Assembly: GCA_029263195.1 (NCBI GenBank)
Contig: JAJCXX010000068.1
Span: 104,939-157,063 of the forward strand
Length of the DNA: 52,125 bases
DNA from: Acidimicrobiales bacterium
GTDB lineage: Bacteria; Actinomycetota; Acidimicrobiia; Acidimicrobiales; Aldehydirespiratoraceae
Direction of reading: 5' to 3'
Position numbers and translations under genes: made by a program. Each line of letters starts with the position of its first letter. Position 1 is the stretch's first letter. This document shows, piece by piece, positions 35,480 to 43,951 of the stretch. The notes beneath the pieces were generated by a model. The model was given only the letters and a program-made list of their open reading frames with translations. It ran no database searches and was not told the origin of the DNA.

Positions 35480-36733
35480 GTGACAACAGATAGATCGCCC
35501 ATCGAACAGCAGGCCCATCGGGTCAAGACAGCGGCTCGGGCTGTGGCCGTGTCGTCGGCCGACACTCGAAACGAGGCACTTCTCACCGCCGCCGACCTCC
35601 TGGTTCTGCGATCCGCCGAACTTCTTCACGCCAACGCATCTGATGTTGAGGCCGCCGAGGAGGCCGGCACCGCCGCTCCTCTGGTCGACCGGCTCAGGCT
35701 CACCGAAGATCGAATCGAGGCCATGGCCGCTGGTCTGCGCAACGTGGCGTCGCTGCCCGACCCAGTTGGTGAGATCACCGACGGGTGGGTCCGTCCCAAC
35801 GGCCTCGAAATCCGACGAGTGAGGGTGCCGCTCGGGGTGGTAGCGATCATCTACGAAAGCCGCCCCAACGTCACGAGCGATGCTGCCGCGCTGTGCATCA
35901 AGTCGGGCAATGCCGCATTCTTGCGTGGTTCGTCGACGGCAATTCACTCAAACCTCGTGATCGCCAATGTCCTGAGCGATGCCCTGACCAAGGTCGGACT
36001 ACCGGCCGACGGGGTGATGCTGCTCGAGGACACCTCACGTGAGGCGTCGATCGAGTTCATGCGCCTGCGGGGATACGTCGATTGTCTGATTCCTCGGGGT
36101 GGCAGGTCGCTGATCGCCTCGATCCTCGACAATGCCACGGTGCCGTACGTGATCGACGGTGATGGCAACTGTCATGTCTACGTCGACTCTTCTGCCGACC
36201 TCGACATGGCCTGCGAGGTGGTGCACAACGCCAAGACTCAGCGCCCCGGTGTGTGTAATGCCGCAGAATCCTTGGTGGTCCACGCTGCAGTCGCCGAGCA
36301 GTTTCTGCCGATGGTGGTTGAGGCCTTGGCCGACGTCGAGTTGGTCGGCGACCCGGCGGCAATTGAGATTTCGCCCGCTATCGGTGTGGCCACCGAGTCC
36401 GACTACTCCACCGAGTTCCTCGATCTGAAGATGTCGGTGAAGGTCGTGGCCGATCTCGACGAAGCGATCGACCACATCAACGAGACCGGAAGTGGCCACA
36501 GCGAGGCGATCATCACCTCTGATGTCGATACCGCTGACCGATTCACCCGCGAGGTCGACGCTGCTGCGGTCCTGGTCAACGCCTCCACTCGATTTGTCGA
36601 TGGCGAGGAGTTCGGGTTTGGCGCTGAGATCGGAATCTCCACTCAGAAGCTTCATGCTCGGGGACCTCTCGGGCTTCAACAATTGACCACCGAGAAGTTT
36701 GTGGTCAGAGGAACGGGGCAGGTCAGACCATGA
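35480..36733 (+). CDS. proA: Glutamate-5-semialdehyde dehydrogenase (gamma-glutamyl phosphate reductase)
   Basis: A 417-aa NADPH-dependent enzyme for the second step of proline synthesis. Landmarks are RVPLGVVAIIYESRPNVT, CIKSGNAAFLRGSSTA, and the catalytic Cys259 in TQRPGVCNAAESL. FVDGEEFGFGAEIGISTQK closes the C-terminal part. It works with ProB; the two genes are split by the minus-strand pspA/murJ block. It overlaps the next small membrane-protein gene by 4 nt. Confidence 0.96.
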   Translation: MTTDRSPIEQQAHRVKTAARAVAVSSADTRNEALLTAADLLVLRSAELLHANASDVEAAEEAGTAAPLVDRLRLTEDRIEAMAAGLRNVASLPDPVGEITDGWVRPNGLEIRRVRVPLGVVAIIYESRPNVTSDAAALCIKSGNAAFLRGSSTAIHSNLVIANVLSDALTKVGLPADGVMLLEDTSREASIEFMRLRGYVDCLIPRGGRSLIASILDNATVPYVIDGDGNCHVYVDSSADLDMACEVVHNAKTQRPGVCNAAESLVVHAAVAEQFLPMVVEALADVELVGDPAAIEISPAIGVATESDYSTEFLDLKMSVKVVADLDEAIDHINETGSGHSEAIITSDVDTADRFTREVDAAAVLVNASTRFVDGEEFGFGAEIGISTQKLHARGPLGLQQLTTEKFVVRGTGQVRP

Positions 36734-37134
36734 AAGAGGGTCAAGAGGGTCAAGAGGGGCTCACCGAGGGGCGCGCCGAAGGGCACCTGGTGTCGGTTCT
36801 GGTCCAAGTGGCTGAGGCCAAGCGGGTCTTGCTGGTCTTGGCGGGACTCATGGCGGCGGGAATCACGGTGGTCAGCATCGCCGTCTTCACCGATCCTGAC
36901 TCAGCAATGCGGCCCGGACCGGCTGCCGGTTTCTGGGACATCATGTTGATGGCCTTCCAATCAATGGGCATTTGGATCCTCTCGGCGGCAGTTCTGTTGG
37001 TGGCCTGGGCCATGTTGACCGTGGGAGAGCTCTACGTGGCAATCCAAGCCGTCAGCGATGACCCCGCCGAGCTGGCCACAGAGCCAGACGCAGAGCTAGC
37101 CACAGAGCCAGCTACAGACACCGAGCCAGTCTGA
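36730..37134 (+). CDS. Small two-helix membrane protein of unknown function
   Basis: A 134-aa protein overlapping proA by 4 nt (ATGA). A Gly/Glu-rich start (encoded by a 9-nt tandem repeat AGAGGGTCA) is followed by two membrane helices (about 32-53 and 73-98), with a short loop FTDPDSAMRPGPAAG between them. The tail is an acidic repeat of AELATEP units. No family was recognised. It may be translationally coupled to proA only by position. Confidence 0.65.
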   Translation: MKEGQEGQEGLTEGRAEGHLVSVLVQVAEAKRVLLVLAGLMAAGITVVSIAVFTDPDSAMRPGPAAGFWDIMLMAFQSMGIWILSAAVLLVAWAMLTVGELYVAIQAVSDDPAELATEPDAELATEPATDTEPV

Positions 37135-37168
37135 GAGATATCCGGGCGGGGGGCGAGTGAACGACCGC

Positions 37169-37174
37169 TAACAT
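37169..37174 (+). promoter_or_regulatory. -10 box TAACAT of the moxR-tldE operon, leaderless type
   Basis: TAACAT ends 8 nt before the ATG at 37183. No SD is present. It is the only promoter-like element seen for the four-gene operon. Confidence 0.5.
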
Positions 37175-37182
37175 AACGCTCC

Positions 37183-38064
37183 ATGTCGTTCACTTTCGCC
37201 GATGTAGCCGCCGTGAAAAACGACCTGGCCAGGGTCGACTACCTGTCCGATGAGGCAATTGCCGGAGTGGTCTTCTTGGCCGAGCGTCTCCAGAAGCCGA
37301 TTCTGGTCGAAGGTCCCGCCGGCACCGGTAAGACTCAGCTTGCCAAGAGCGTGGCCGAGATGACCGGCTCGAGGCTCATCCGACTGCAGTGCTACGAAGG
37401 GCTCGACGAGGCCAAGGCGTTGTACGAATGGAACTACAAGAAGCAGCTCCTTCGCATCCAAACTGAGCGTGCCGATGACCACGACTGGGCCGAAGTGTCC
37501 GACGACATCTTCTCCGACGAGTTCCTGCTCACCCGTCCACTGCTCGAGGCAATCAGCGCGGATGATCCTGTCGTCCTGCTGATCGATGAGGTCGACCGGG
37601 TGGAAGTGGAGACTGAGGCACTTCTCCTCGAGATCCTGTCCGACTATCAGGTCTCGATTCCGGAGTTGGGAACCATCGTCGCCAAGCAGATCCCGATGGT
37701 CTTCCTCACTTCCAACAACACCCGCGAGCTCTCCGAGGCGCTCAAGCGCCGGTGCCTGTATCTCCACATCGACTACCCCGACATGGAGCGCGAGAAGGAG
37801 ATCGTCCTCACGAAGGTCCCCGACATAACCGAGAACCTCGCCGATCAGATTGCTCGCGTCGTACGGTCGATTCGCTCGATAGAGCTGAAGAAGTCACCGT
37901 CGGTGTCCGAGACGATCGACTGGGCCCGCACCTTGATGCTTCTCGGTGTCAGCAAGATCGACGAGAAGGTGGCCACCGACACGATCAGTGTGCTCCTCAA
38001 GTATCAGAGCGACATCAAGAAGGCATCGAAGGAATTGTCGACTGCCGACGGCCTGTCCGCCTGA
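37183..38064 (+). CDS. MoxR-family AAA+ ATPase
   Basis: A 293-aa ATPase with Walker A GPAGTGKT (44-51), Walker B VVLLIDEVDR with Asp135-Glu136, and sensor-1 region VFLTSNNTRELSEALKRRC. MoxR ATPases act as chaperones that activate or remodel partner proteins, usually together with a VWA-domain protein. Such a gene follows 2 nt later. The presence of both points to a substrate-specific assembly or maturation machine. Confidence 0.92.
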   Translation: MSFTFADVAAVKNDLARVDYLSDEAIAGVVFLAERLQKPILVEGPAGTGKTQLAKSVAEMTGSRLIRLQCYEGLDEAKALYEWNYKKQLLRIQTERADDHDWAEVSDDIFSDEFLLTRPLLEAISADDPVVLLIDEVDRVEVETEALLLEILSDYQVSIPELGTIVAKQIPMVFLTSNNTRELSEALKRRCLYLHIDYPDMEREKEIVLTKVPDITENLADQIARVVRSIRSIELKKSPSVSETIDWARTLMLLGVSKIDEKVATDTISVLLKYQSDIKKASKELSTADGLSA

Positions 38065-38066
38065 CC

Positions 38067-39548
38067 ATGACTCTGGTCCAGCCGCCTGATCCGACGGTGC
38101 CGGTCGATCTTGGCGAGCCGATCCTCGACCTGCTCGCCGGCTTCATCGTTCAGCTTCGTTCGGCCGGACTGCCGGTGAGTCTCACCGAGAACCTCGACGC
38201 GATGGAGGCCGTCAAGCACGTGCCTCTGAGTGAACGCGACACCTTCAAGTACGCGCTCGCGTCGACATTGGTGAAGCATCACAATCACTGGAAGGCCTTC
38301 GAAACCGTGTTCGAGGTCTACTTTTCGTTGCGAGGACCCGAATACGACATCGTCGACGAATCCGAGCTGCCAGATCTCGACGACGATGAGCATGGCGAAC
38401 CTGAGTCCGGCGACCGGGCCGGCGCTGGAGCGGGCGACAGTCTCACTCCAGAAGAACTCCAGGAAATGCTCTATCGGGCCCTCATGCGCGGCGATCAACC
38501 AATGATGCGCGGCGTGGCCCGCCAGGCGGTGAAGCGCTACGCCGGGATGGAGCCGGGCCGACCCGTCGGCGGCACCTATTACCTCTACCGCACCCTTCGA
38601 AACCTTGATCTCGATGGGGTACTCGAACGTCTGCTCCAACAGGAGCAGGACACCGACGACGACCCCCCGTCGGATTTCGAAGAACGGCTCCTTCGAGACG
38701 AATACCAGGAGCGAATCGACAAGTTCCAGAAGGAGATCGAGGCGGAGATCCGCCGGCGGTTGGTGGCCGACCGGGGTATCGAGGCCATGGCCAAGACGCT
38801 CCGCAAACCGTTGCCCGAAGACGTCGACTTCATGCACGCATCGCGTGAGGAGATGGCGAGTCTGCGCAAGGCCATCTACCCGCTCACCCGGAAGCTGGCG
38901 TCTCGGCTTTCACGCAAGCGCCGTCACGGCCGCAAGGGGCCGCTCGACTTCCGTTCAACGGTCCGTCACTCCCTCAGCTACGGCGGCGTGCCGGTCGAAC
39001 CCAAGTTCCGAAACCCTCGACCCCATAAGCCGGAGATCTTCGTGATCGCCGACATCTCGGGTTCGGTGGCGGCATTCGCTCGTTTCACATTGCACCTGGT
39101 GTACGCAATATCGGGCCAGTTCTCCAAGGTGCGGTCGTTCGTGTTCATCGACGGACTCGACGAGGTCACCCCCTACTTCGAAGGGGTCGAGGACATCAAC
39201 GAGGCGGTTCATCGAGTGAACACCGAAGCCGACGTGGTGTGGGTCGACGGCCACTCCGACTACGGCCATGCCCTCGGTGTCTTCTGGGAGAAGTACGGCA
39301 ACGAGATCGGACCGCGAACCTCGATCATGATTCTGGGCGATGCCCGCAACAACTACCACGCTTCCGAGAGTTGGATCATCAAAGAAATGGCTGACAAGGC
39401 ACGCAACATTCACTGGCTCAATCCCGAGCCACGGAGTTACTGGGACACCGGCGATTCGATTGTCGGCGACTATGCCCAGTACTGCGATGGTTCCTACGAG
39501 GTGCGCAATCTGCGTCAGCTCGAAGCGTTTGTCGACAAGCTCGTATGA
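38067..39548 (+). CDS. CoxE-like von Willebrand factor A domain protein, MoxR partner
   Basis: A 493-aa protein. The N-terminal two thirds are helical and charged, with an acidic DLDDDEHGEPESGDRAGAG linker. The C-terminal VWA domain begins around FVIADISGSVAAFARF, where DISGS (Asp329-Ser333) is the metal-ion-dependent adhesion site. CoxE-type VWA proteins are the usual partners of MoxR ATPases. ATG 38067 is 2 nt after the moxR stop; the frame stays open upstream but inside moxR. It overlaps tldD by 4 nt. Confidence 0.9.
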   Translation: MTLVQPPDPTVPVDLGEPILDLLAGFIVQLRSAGLPVSLTENLDAMEAVKHVPLSERDTFKYALASTLVKHHNHWKAFETVFEVYFSLRGPEYDIVDESELPDLDDDEHGEPESGDRAGAGAGDSLTPEELQEMLYRALMRGDQPMMRGVARQAVKRYAGMEPGRPVGGTYYLYRTLRNLDLDGVLERLLQQEQDTDDDPPSDFEERLLRDEYQERIDKFQKEIEAEIRRRLVADRGIEAMAKTLRKPLPEDVDFMHASREEMASLRKAIYPLTRKLASRLSRKRRHGRKGPLDFRSTVRHSLSYGGVPVEPKFRNPRPHKPEIFVIADISGSVAAFARFTLHLVYAISGQFSKVRSFVFIDGLDEVTPYFEGVEDINEAVHRVNTEADVVWVDGHSDYGHALGVFWEKYGNEIGPRTSIMILGDARNNYHASESWIIKEMADKARNIHWLNPEPRSYWDTGDSIVGDYAQYCDGSYEVRNLRQLEAFVDKLV

Positions 39549-41029
39549 CCACCAACCCCACCACCACGACCGGATCCGGCAACTCGCTGGAGAATCGACT
39601 CACCGCGGTACTGCCCGGCGATGTCGATTTCGCTTCGGCCCGCCATGTTGCCGAGCGCGGCACCCATCTGAGTGTGCGCGAAGGGGTGGTGCAGCCCTCC
39701 ATGACCGGACACGACGAGGGCGTGATGTTCACTATCTGGCATCGGGGCGGTCTGGGCTACGGCGCCACGAGCGATCTGTCCGATGCCGGCCTGGCGTCGG
39801 CGGTGGCCGCCGCTCGCCGCTGGGCCATCGACACTGCCGGACATGCCCTCAACGGCGACGGATTCTCGGGCGATTGTCCCTTGGAGCACACGGTCGGTGA
39901 GTTCGAGTCCGAGGTAGTCAAGCCGGTCAAGGATGTAGCGTTCGCCGACCACGTCGACATGCTGGCCGGCCACGAATCCAAGCTTGGAGCAAACGGCGAC
40001 AAACGTATTGTTGATCGAGAAGCGTCCCTGACCTTCTACGACGTCGAGAGCTTGCTTGTCACCAACGGTGGTGGCCGGGTCGAGCAGCTGATTCATCAGG
40101 TGTTCCCTGACATCAGGGTCAGCGCCAACGACGGCGGTAACACCCAGAGCCGGTCCTACGGTGCCGGCGTGTTCTGCGGACAGGGTGGCCTCGAGGTTCT
40201 CGACCGTCACGGATTCGCCGACGCGGCACCGGTGCTCGTCGAACAGGTGCTCGAGTTGCTGGGAGCACCGAATTGCCCCTCGGACAACATGGATTTGATC
40301 CTCGCGCCCGATCAGATGGCGTTGCAGATCCACGAGTCGATAGGTCATCCGATCGAGCTCGACCGAATTCTCGGCGATGAACGCAACTACGCCGGAACGA
40401 GCTTCGTAACCGCCGACATGTTCGGCAACTACCAGTACGGTTCCGAACTTCTCAACGTCACCTTCGACCCCACCGTCACTGGTCAGGTCGCGGCCTACGG
40501 CTTCGACGACGACGGCACACCGGCGAAGCGCACATCACTGATCGCCCACGGCATCTTGCAAAGGCCCATGGGCGGCGCGGTGTCGCAGGCTCGGTCCGCG
40601 ATGGCGGGAGTCGCCAACTCGCGGGCGTGCAGCTGGAATCGCCCACCGATCGACCGCATGGCGAATCTCAATGTCGAGCCCGGCGACTCAACGCTGGAGC
40701 AACTCATCGAGGGGATCGAAAGGGGCGTTCTCATGGAGACCAACGTCTCGTGGTCGATCGACGACAGCCGCAACAAGTTCCAGTTCGGTTGTGAGTACGG
40801 CCGTCTCATCGAAGACGGCGAGCTGACGACGGTGGTGCGCAACCCCAACTATCGGGGGATTTCCGCCACGTTCTGGCGCAATCTCAGTGGCGTCGCCGAC
40901 CAGAATTCGTTCAGCGTCATGGGTGTAGGCAACTGCGGCAAGGGCGAACCCAACCAGCAGGTGAGAGTTGGTCACGCGTCGCCTCATTGTCGGTTCTCTG
41001 ATGTCGCGGTCTTTGGAGGTGCGCTGTGA
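39545..41029 (+). CDS. tldD: TldD family metalloprotease subunit
   Basis: A 494-aa member of the TldD/PmbA family. The zinc motif HExxxH is visible as HESIGH (263-268) in MALQIHESIGHPIELDRI. TldD carries the catalytic metal and TldE closes the chamber, cleaving unfolded or leader peptides threaded through it. It overlaps both neighbours by 4 nt, which argues for stoichiometric production with the MoxR/VWA pair. Confidence 0.9.
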   Translation: MTTNPTTTTGSGNSLENRLTAVLPGDVDFASARHVAERGTHLSVREGVVQPSMTGHDEGVMFTIWHRGGLGYGATSDLSDAGLASAVAAARRWAIDTAGHALNGDGFSGDCPLEHTVGEFESEVVKPVKDVAFADHVDMLAGHESKLGANGDKRIVDREASLTFYDVESLLVTNGGGRVEQLIHQVFPDIRVSANDGGNTQSRSYGAGVFCGQGGLEVLDRHGFADAAPVLVEQVLELLGAPNCPSDNMDLILAPDQMALQIHESIGHPIELDRILGDERNYAGTSFVTADMFGNYQYGSELLNVTFDPTVTGQVAAYGFDDDGTPAKRTSLIAHGILQRPMGGAVSQARSAMAGVANSRACSWNRPPIDRMANLNVEPGDSTLEQLIEGIERGVLMETNVSWSIDDSRNKFQFGCEYGRLIEDGELTTVVRNPNYRGISATFWRNLSGVADQNSFSVMGVGNCGKGEPNQQVRVGHASPHCRFSDVAVFGGAL

Positions 41030-42366
41030 GCGGGGCTGGATCGGTTCAGAGCTATCTCGACGAAATCGTCACTTGGGCCACGAGTGGCCTGTCCTCCGGT
41101 GAGGTCCTGCTGGCGCACCTCAGTGGTGAGGATTCCGACTTCGTCCGCTTCAACGGAATGTCGGTTCGTCAGGCCGGAGCGGTCACCCAACGCGACCTGT
41201 CAATCGATCTGATCGACGGGGCCCGCCACGCCCAAGGCGCCGTGTCTCTCGCCCAGGATCCCTCGATTGATCGTCCGAGGCTCTCGGCGCTGATCGATGA
41301 TCTTCGCGAGCAGAGAGCTGCGGCACCTGAAGACCCCTACCTGCTCTACGCCACCGAGGGAACCAACTCCGAGACCTCTTCGAGCGGTTCGATGCCGTCG
41401 CCCGGCGAAGCCACCAACCTCATCATCGACAGTGTCGGTGGACGCGATCTTGTCGGCGTCTACGCCGCTGGCGATACCTACACCGGTTTCGCAAACTCCC
41501 TTGGCCAACGCAACTGGTTTCAGTCGAGCACGTTCAACTTCGACTGGAGCCTGCATCTGCGGGCCGACAAGGCCACGAAGAACCTCTACGCCGGAACCGA
41601 GTGGAGCAACGACGACTATCAGTCGAAGATCGATTGGTCTCTGCAGCAACTGGCGGTGCTCGACCGCGAGCCCATCGATCTCGTCCCCGGCGGATACCGC
41701 ACCTTCCTTGCCCCTGCCGCCATTCAGGAGATCATCGACATGTTGTCGTGGGGCGGGTTCGGGCTGAAGTCTCATCGCACCCTGCAGACGCCGCTGTTGC
41801 GCATGATCACCGACAACGCCACGTTCGATCCGACCATTCGGATCACCGAGGACATTGCTGGTGGTGTGTCGCCCGACTTTCAGACCGAAGGATTCCGTCG
41901 GCCCGGCGAAGTGGTCCTGATCGATGGAGGCCGACTCGTAGACACATTGGTATCGCCACGTTCGGCCCGTGAGTACGACGTGCCCACCAACGGCGCTGCC
42001 AACCACGAATCGCCGGTCTCGGTTGCGATGGCTCCTGGCTCACTGCCGGCCGACGGGGTCCTGACGGCACTCGACACTGGTCTATATGTGGGAAATCTCT
42101 GGTATCTCAACTTCTCAGATCGCGGGGCATGCCGCACCACCGGAATGACCCGTTTCTCGACCTTCTGGGTCGATGGGGGAGAGATCGTCGCTCCGGTCAA
42201 CGTGCTGCGATTCGACGACACCGCATTCCACCTTTTCGGAGATCAGTTGGAGGGGTTGACCGATCAGGCCGACACCATTCTTGATCCGTCGACATACGGC
42301 GGGCGAACCACCGACAGCTACCGGCTACCCGGCGCCCTGGTACGGGAGATGAGCTTCACGCTTTAG
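41026..42366 (+). CDS. tldE: TldE/PmbA family protein (partner of TldD)
   Basis: A 446-aa TldD/PmbA-family protein without an HExxxH motif, as expected for the non-catalytic TldE subunit. It starts with GTG in the tldD stop (GTGA). Segments such as WGGFGLKSHRTLQTPLLRM and the C-terminal GNLWYLNFSDRGACRTTGMT match the family's conserved blocks. It forms the heterodimer with TldD. The gene ends the moxR operon and is convergent with the DAHP synthase gene. Confidence 0.88.
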   Translation: MSGAGSVQSYLDEIVTWATSGLSSGEVLLAHLSGEDSDFVRFNGMSVRQAGAVTQRDLSIDLIDGARHAQGAVSLAQDPSIDRPRLSALIDDLREQRAAAPEDPYLLYATEGTNSETSSSGSMPSPGEATNLIIDSVGGRDLVGVYAAGDTYTGFANSLGQRNWFQSSTFNFDWSLHLRADKATKNLYAGTEWSNDDYQSKIDWSLQQLAVLDREPIDLVPGGYRTFLAPAAIQEIIDMLSWGGFGLKSHRTLQTPLLRMITDNATFDPTIRITEDIAGGVSPDFQTEGFRRPGEVVLIDGGRLVDTLVSPRSAREYDVPTNGAANHESPVSVAMAPGSLPADGVLTALDTGLYVGNLWYLNFSDRGACRTTGMTRFSTFWVDGGEIVAPVNVLRFDDTAFHLFGDQLEGLTDQADTILDPSTYGGRTTDSYRLPGALVREMSFTL

Positions 42367-42379
42367 CCCCAGCAAGTAT

Positions 42380-43750
42380 CTAGCTACGCTTGCGCAGCAG
42401 TTCGGCCACCCGGAAGGCCAGGTCGACGGACTGGCGGCTGTTGAGTCGAGGGTCGCACATGGTTTCGTAGGCCTCTTCGAGGTCGCCGTCGACCAAACCG
42501 TCGGAACCGCCGAGACATTCGGTGACGGCGTCGCCGGTGAGCTCCACATGGACACCGCCGGGCCACGTGCCCTCCTGGCGGTGGGCGGCGAAAAACCCGC
42601 CGATCTCGTCCAGAACATGATCGAAATGACGGGTCTTGCGTCCGCCTTCGGACGTGTAGGTGTTGCCATGCATCGGGTCGCAGGCCCACACCACTGGATG
42701 ACCAGAGTCTCGAACGGCGGCGAGAAGCGGGGGTAGGGCGGAGCGTACGGTGTCGGCGCCCATGCGGCAGATCAGAGTGAGTCGGCCGGGAACGCGGTCG
42801 GGGTTGAGCGCTTCGCAGAGATTGATGACGTCGTCGGCGGTGGCAGTGGGGCCGACCTTGCAGCCAAGCGGATTCTGAACTCCGCGCAGGAACTCGACAT
42901 GGGCTCCGTCGAGTTGACGGGTCCGTTCCCCGATCCAGAGCATGTGGGCCGAGCAGTCGTACCACTCGCCGGTTAGGGAATCATTGCGGGTGAGAGCCTC
43001 TTCGTACTCGAGGAGCAACGCCTCGTGGCTGGTGAAGAACTCGACCTCGTGAAGGGCCGGAGTGGTGACCCCGGTGACTCCACAGGCAGTCATGAACTGA
43101 AGGGCCCGATCGATCTCGTCGGCCATCTGGGCGTAGCGCTGCCCGGCCGGGCTGCTGGCAACGAATTCACGATTCCAGGTCGAGACCTGGGTGAGGTCGG
43201 CAAAGCCGCCGCGGGTGAAGGCCCGAAGGAGGTTGAGCGTTGAGGCGGCGCGGTTGTAGGCGGTGATGAGGCGGCCGGGATCGGGGCGTCGATCAGACTC
43301 GGTGAATCCGACGTCGTTGACTATCTGCCCGAGAAACGACGGCAGTTCCGTGTCGCCCTGGATCTCGGTGGGGCTGGATCGGGGCTTCGCGAACTGTCCG
43401 GCAATTCGACCGACCTTCACCAGAGGCATTCCACTTGAGTAAGTGAGAACGATGGCCATCTGCAGGATGACCCTCAATCGTTCCCTGATCGAGTCGGCCG
43501 ATGCGTCGAATGATTCGGCGCAGTCGCCGGCTTGGAGAAGGAATGCCTGACCGTTGGCCACCGATCCCAGGGCTGAGGTGAGCGACCGAGCCTCGCCTGC
43601 GAAGACCAGCGGAGGAAGATTGCTGAGCGTCTTCACCGACTGGTCGAGCTCGGAGGAGTCGGGCCACGCCGGTTGGTGTTTGGCGTCGAACGATCGCCAC
43701 GAGCTGGGAGTCCATGCGGTTGTCACGCCCCAAGTGTGCTGGAGAGCCAT
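42380..43750 (-). CDS. 3-deoxy-7-phosphoheptulonate synthase, class II
   Basis: A 456-aa class II DAHP synthase, the first enzyme of the shikimate pathway (phosphoenolpyruvate plus erythrose 4-phosphate). Typical blocks are NLPPLVFAGEARSL, AFLLQAGDCAESF, VKVGRIAGQFAKPRS and VWACDPMHGNTY. The start is ATG 43750 or GTG 43726. The SD is weak and family N-termini vary. The stop TAG overlaps a CTAG palindrome next to the convergent tldE gene. Confidence 0.95.
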   Translation of the reverse strand: MALQHTWGVTTAWTPSSWRSFDAKHQPAWPDSSELDQSVKTLSNLPPLVFAGEARSLTSALGSVANGQAFLLQAGDCAESFDASADSIRERLRVILQMAIVLTYSSGMPLVKVGRIAGQFAKPRSSPTEIQGDTELPSFLGQIVNDVGFTESDRRPDPGRLITAYNRAASTLNLLRAFTRGGFADLTQVSTWNREFVASSPAGQRYAQMADEIDRALQFMTACGVTGVTTPALHEVEFFTSHEALLLEYEEALTRNDSLTGEWYDCSAHMLWIGERTRQLDGAHVEFLRGVQNPLGCKVGPTATADDVINLCEALNPDRVPGRLTLICRMGADTVRSALPPLLAAVRDSGHPVVWACDPMHGNTYTSEGGRKTRHFDHVLDEIGGFFAAHRQEGTWPGGVHVELTGDAVTECLGGSDGLVDGDLEEAYETMCDPRLNSRQSVDLAFRVAELLRKRS

Positions 43751-43859
43751 CCCCGCGCCAACCGAATATCCAAGGTTGTGCTGAACATTCTCAGAGAGCG
43801 CGGGCCAGATTCTGAGAGAACTGAGCTCTGGTGAGTCATCTGAGACCAGGGCAAAACGG

Positions 43860-43887
43860 CCGGGACCCCGCCGAAGCGGGGTCCCGG
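43860..43887 (-). terminator. Strong stem-loop terminator downstream of the sigma-70 gene
   Basis: A perfect 12-bp stem CCGGGACCCCGC/GCGGGGTCCCGG closes a CGAA loop. Reading on the minus strand it follows the sigma gene (stop 43952) and is followed by CCGTTTTGCC, a short T-run. This makes it a plausible rho-independent terminator for that gene. On the plus strand it is followed by TATTTGTTTGT. Confidence 0.7.
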
Positions 43888-43951
43888 TGAGCGTATTTGT
43901 TTGTACTGCCGCGCCGTGTGCTGCAGTGCTGTGGGCTGTGTTGCCCGTGGT

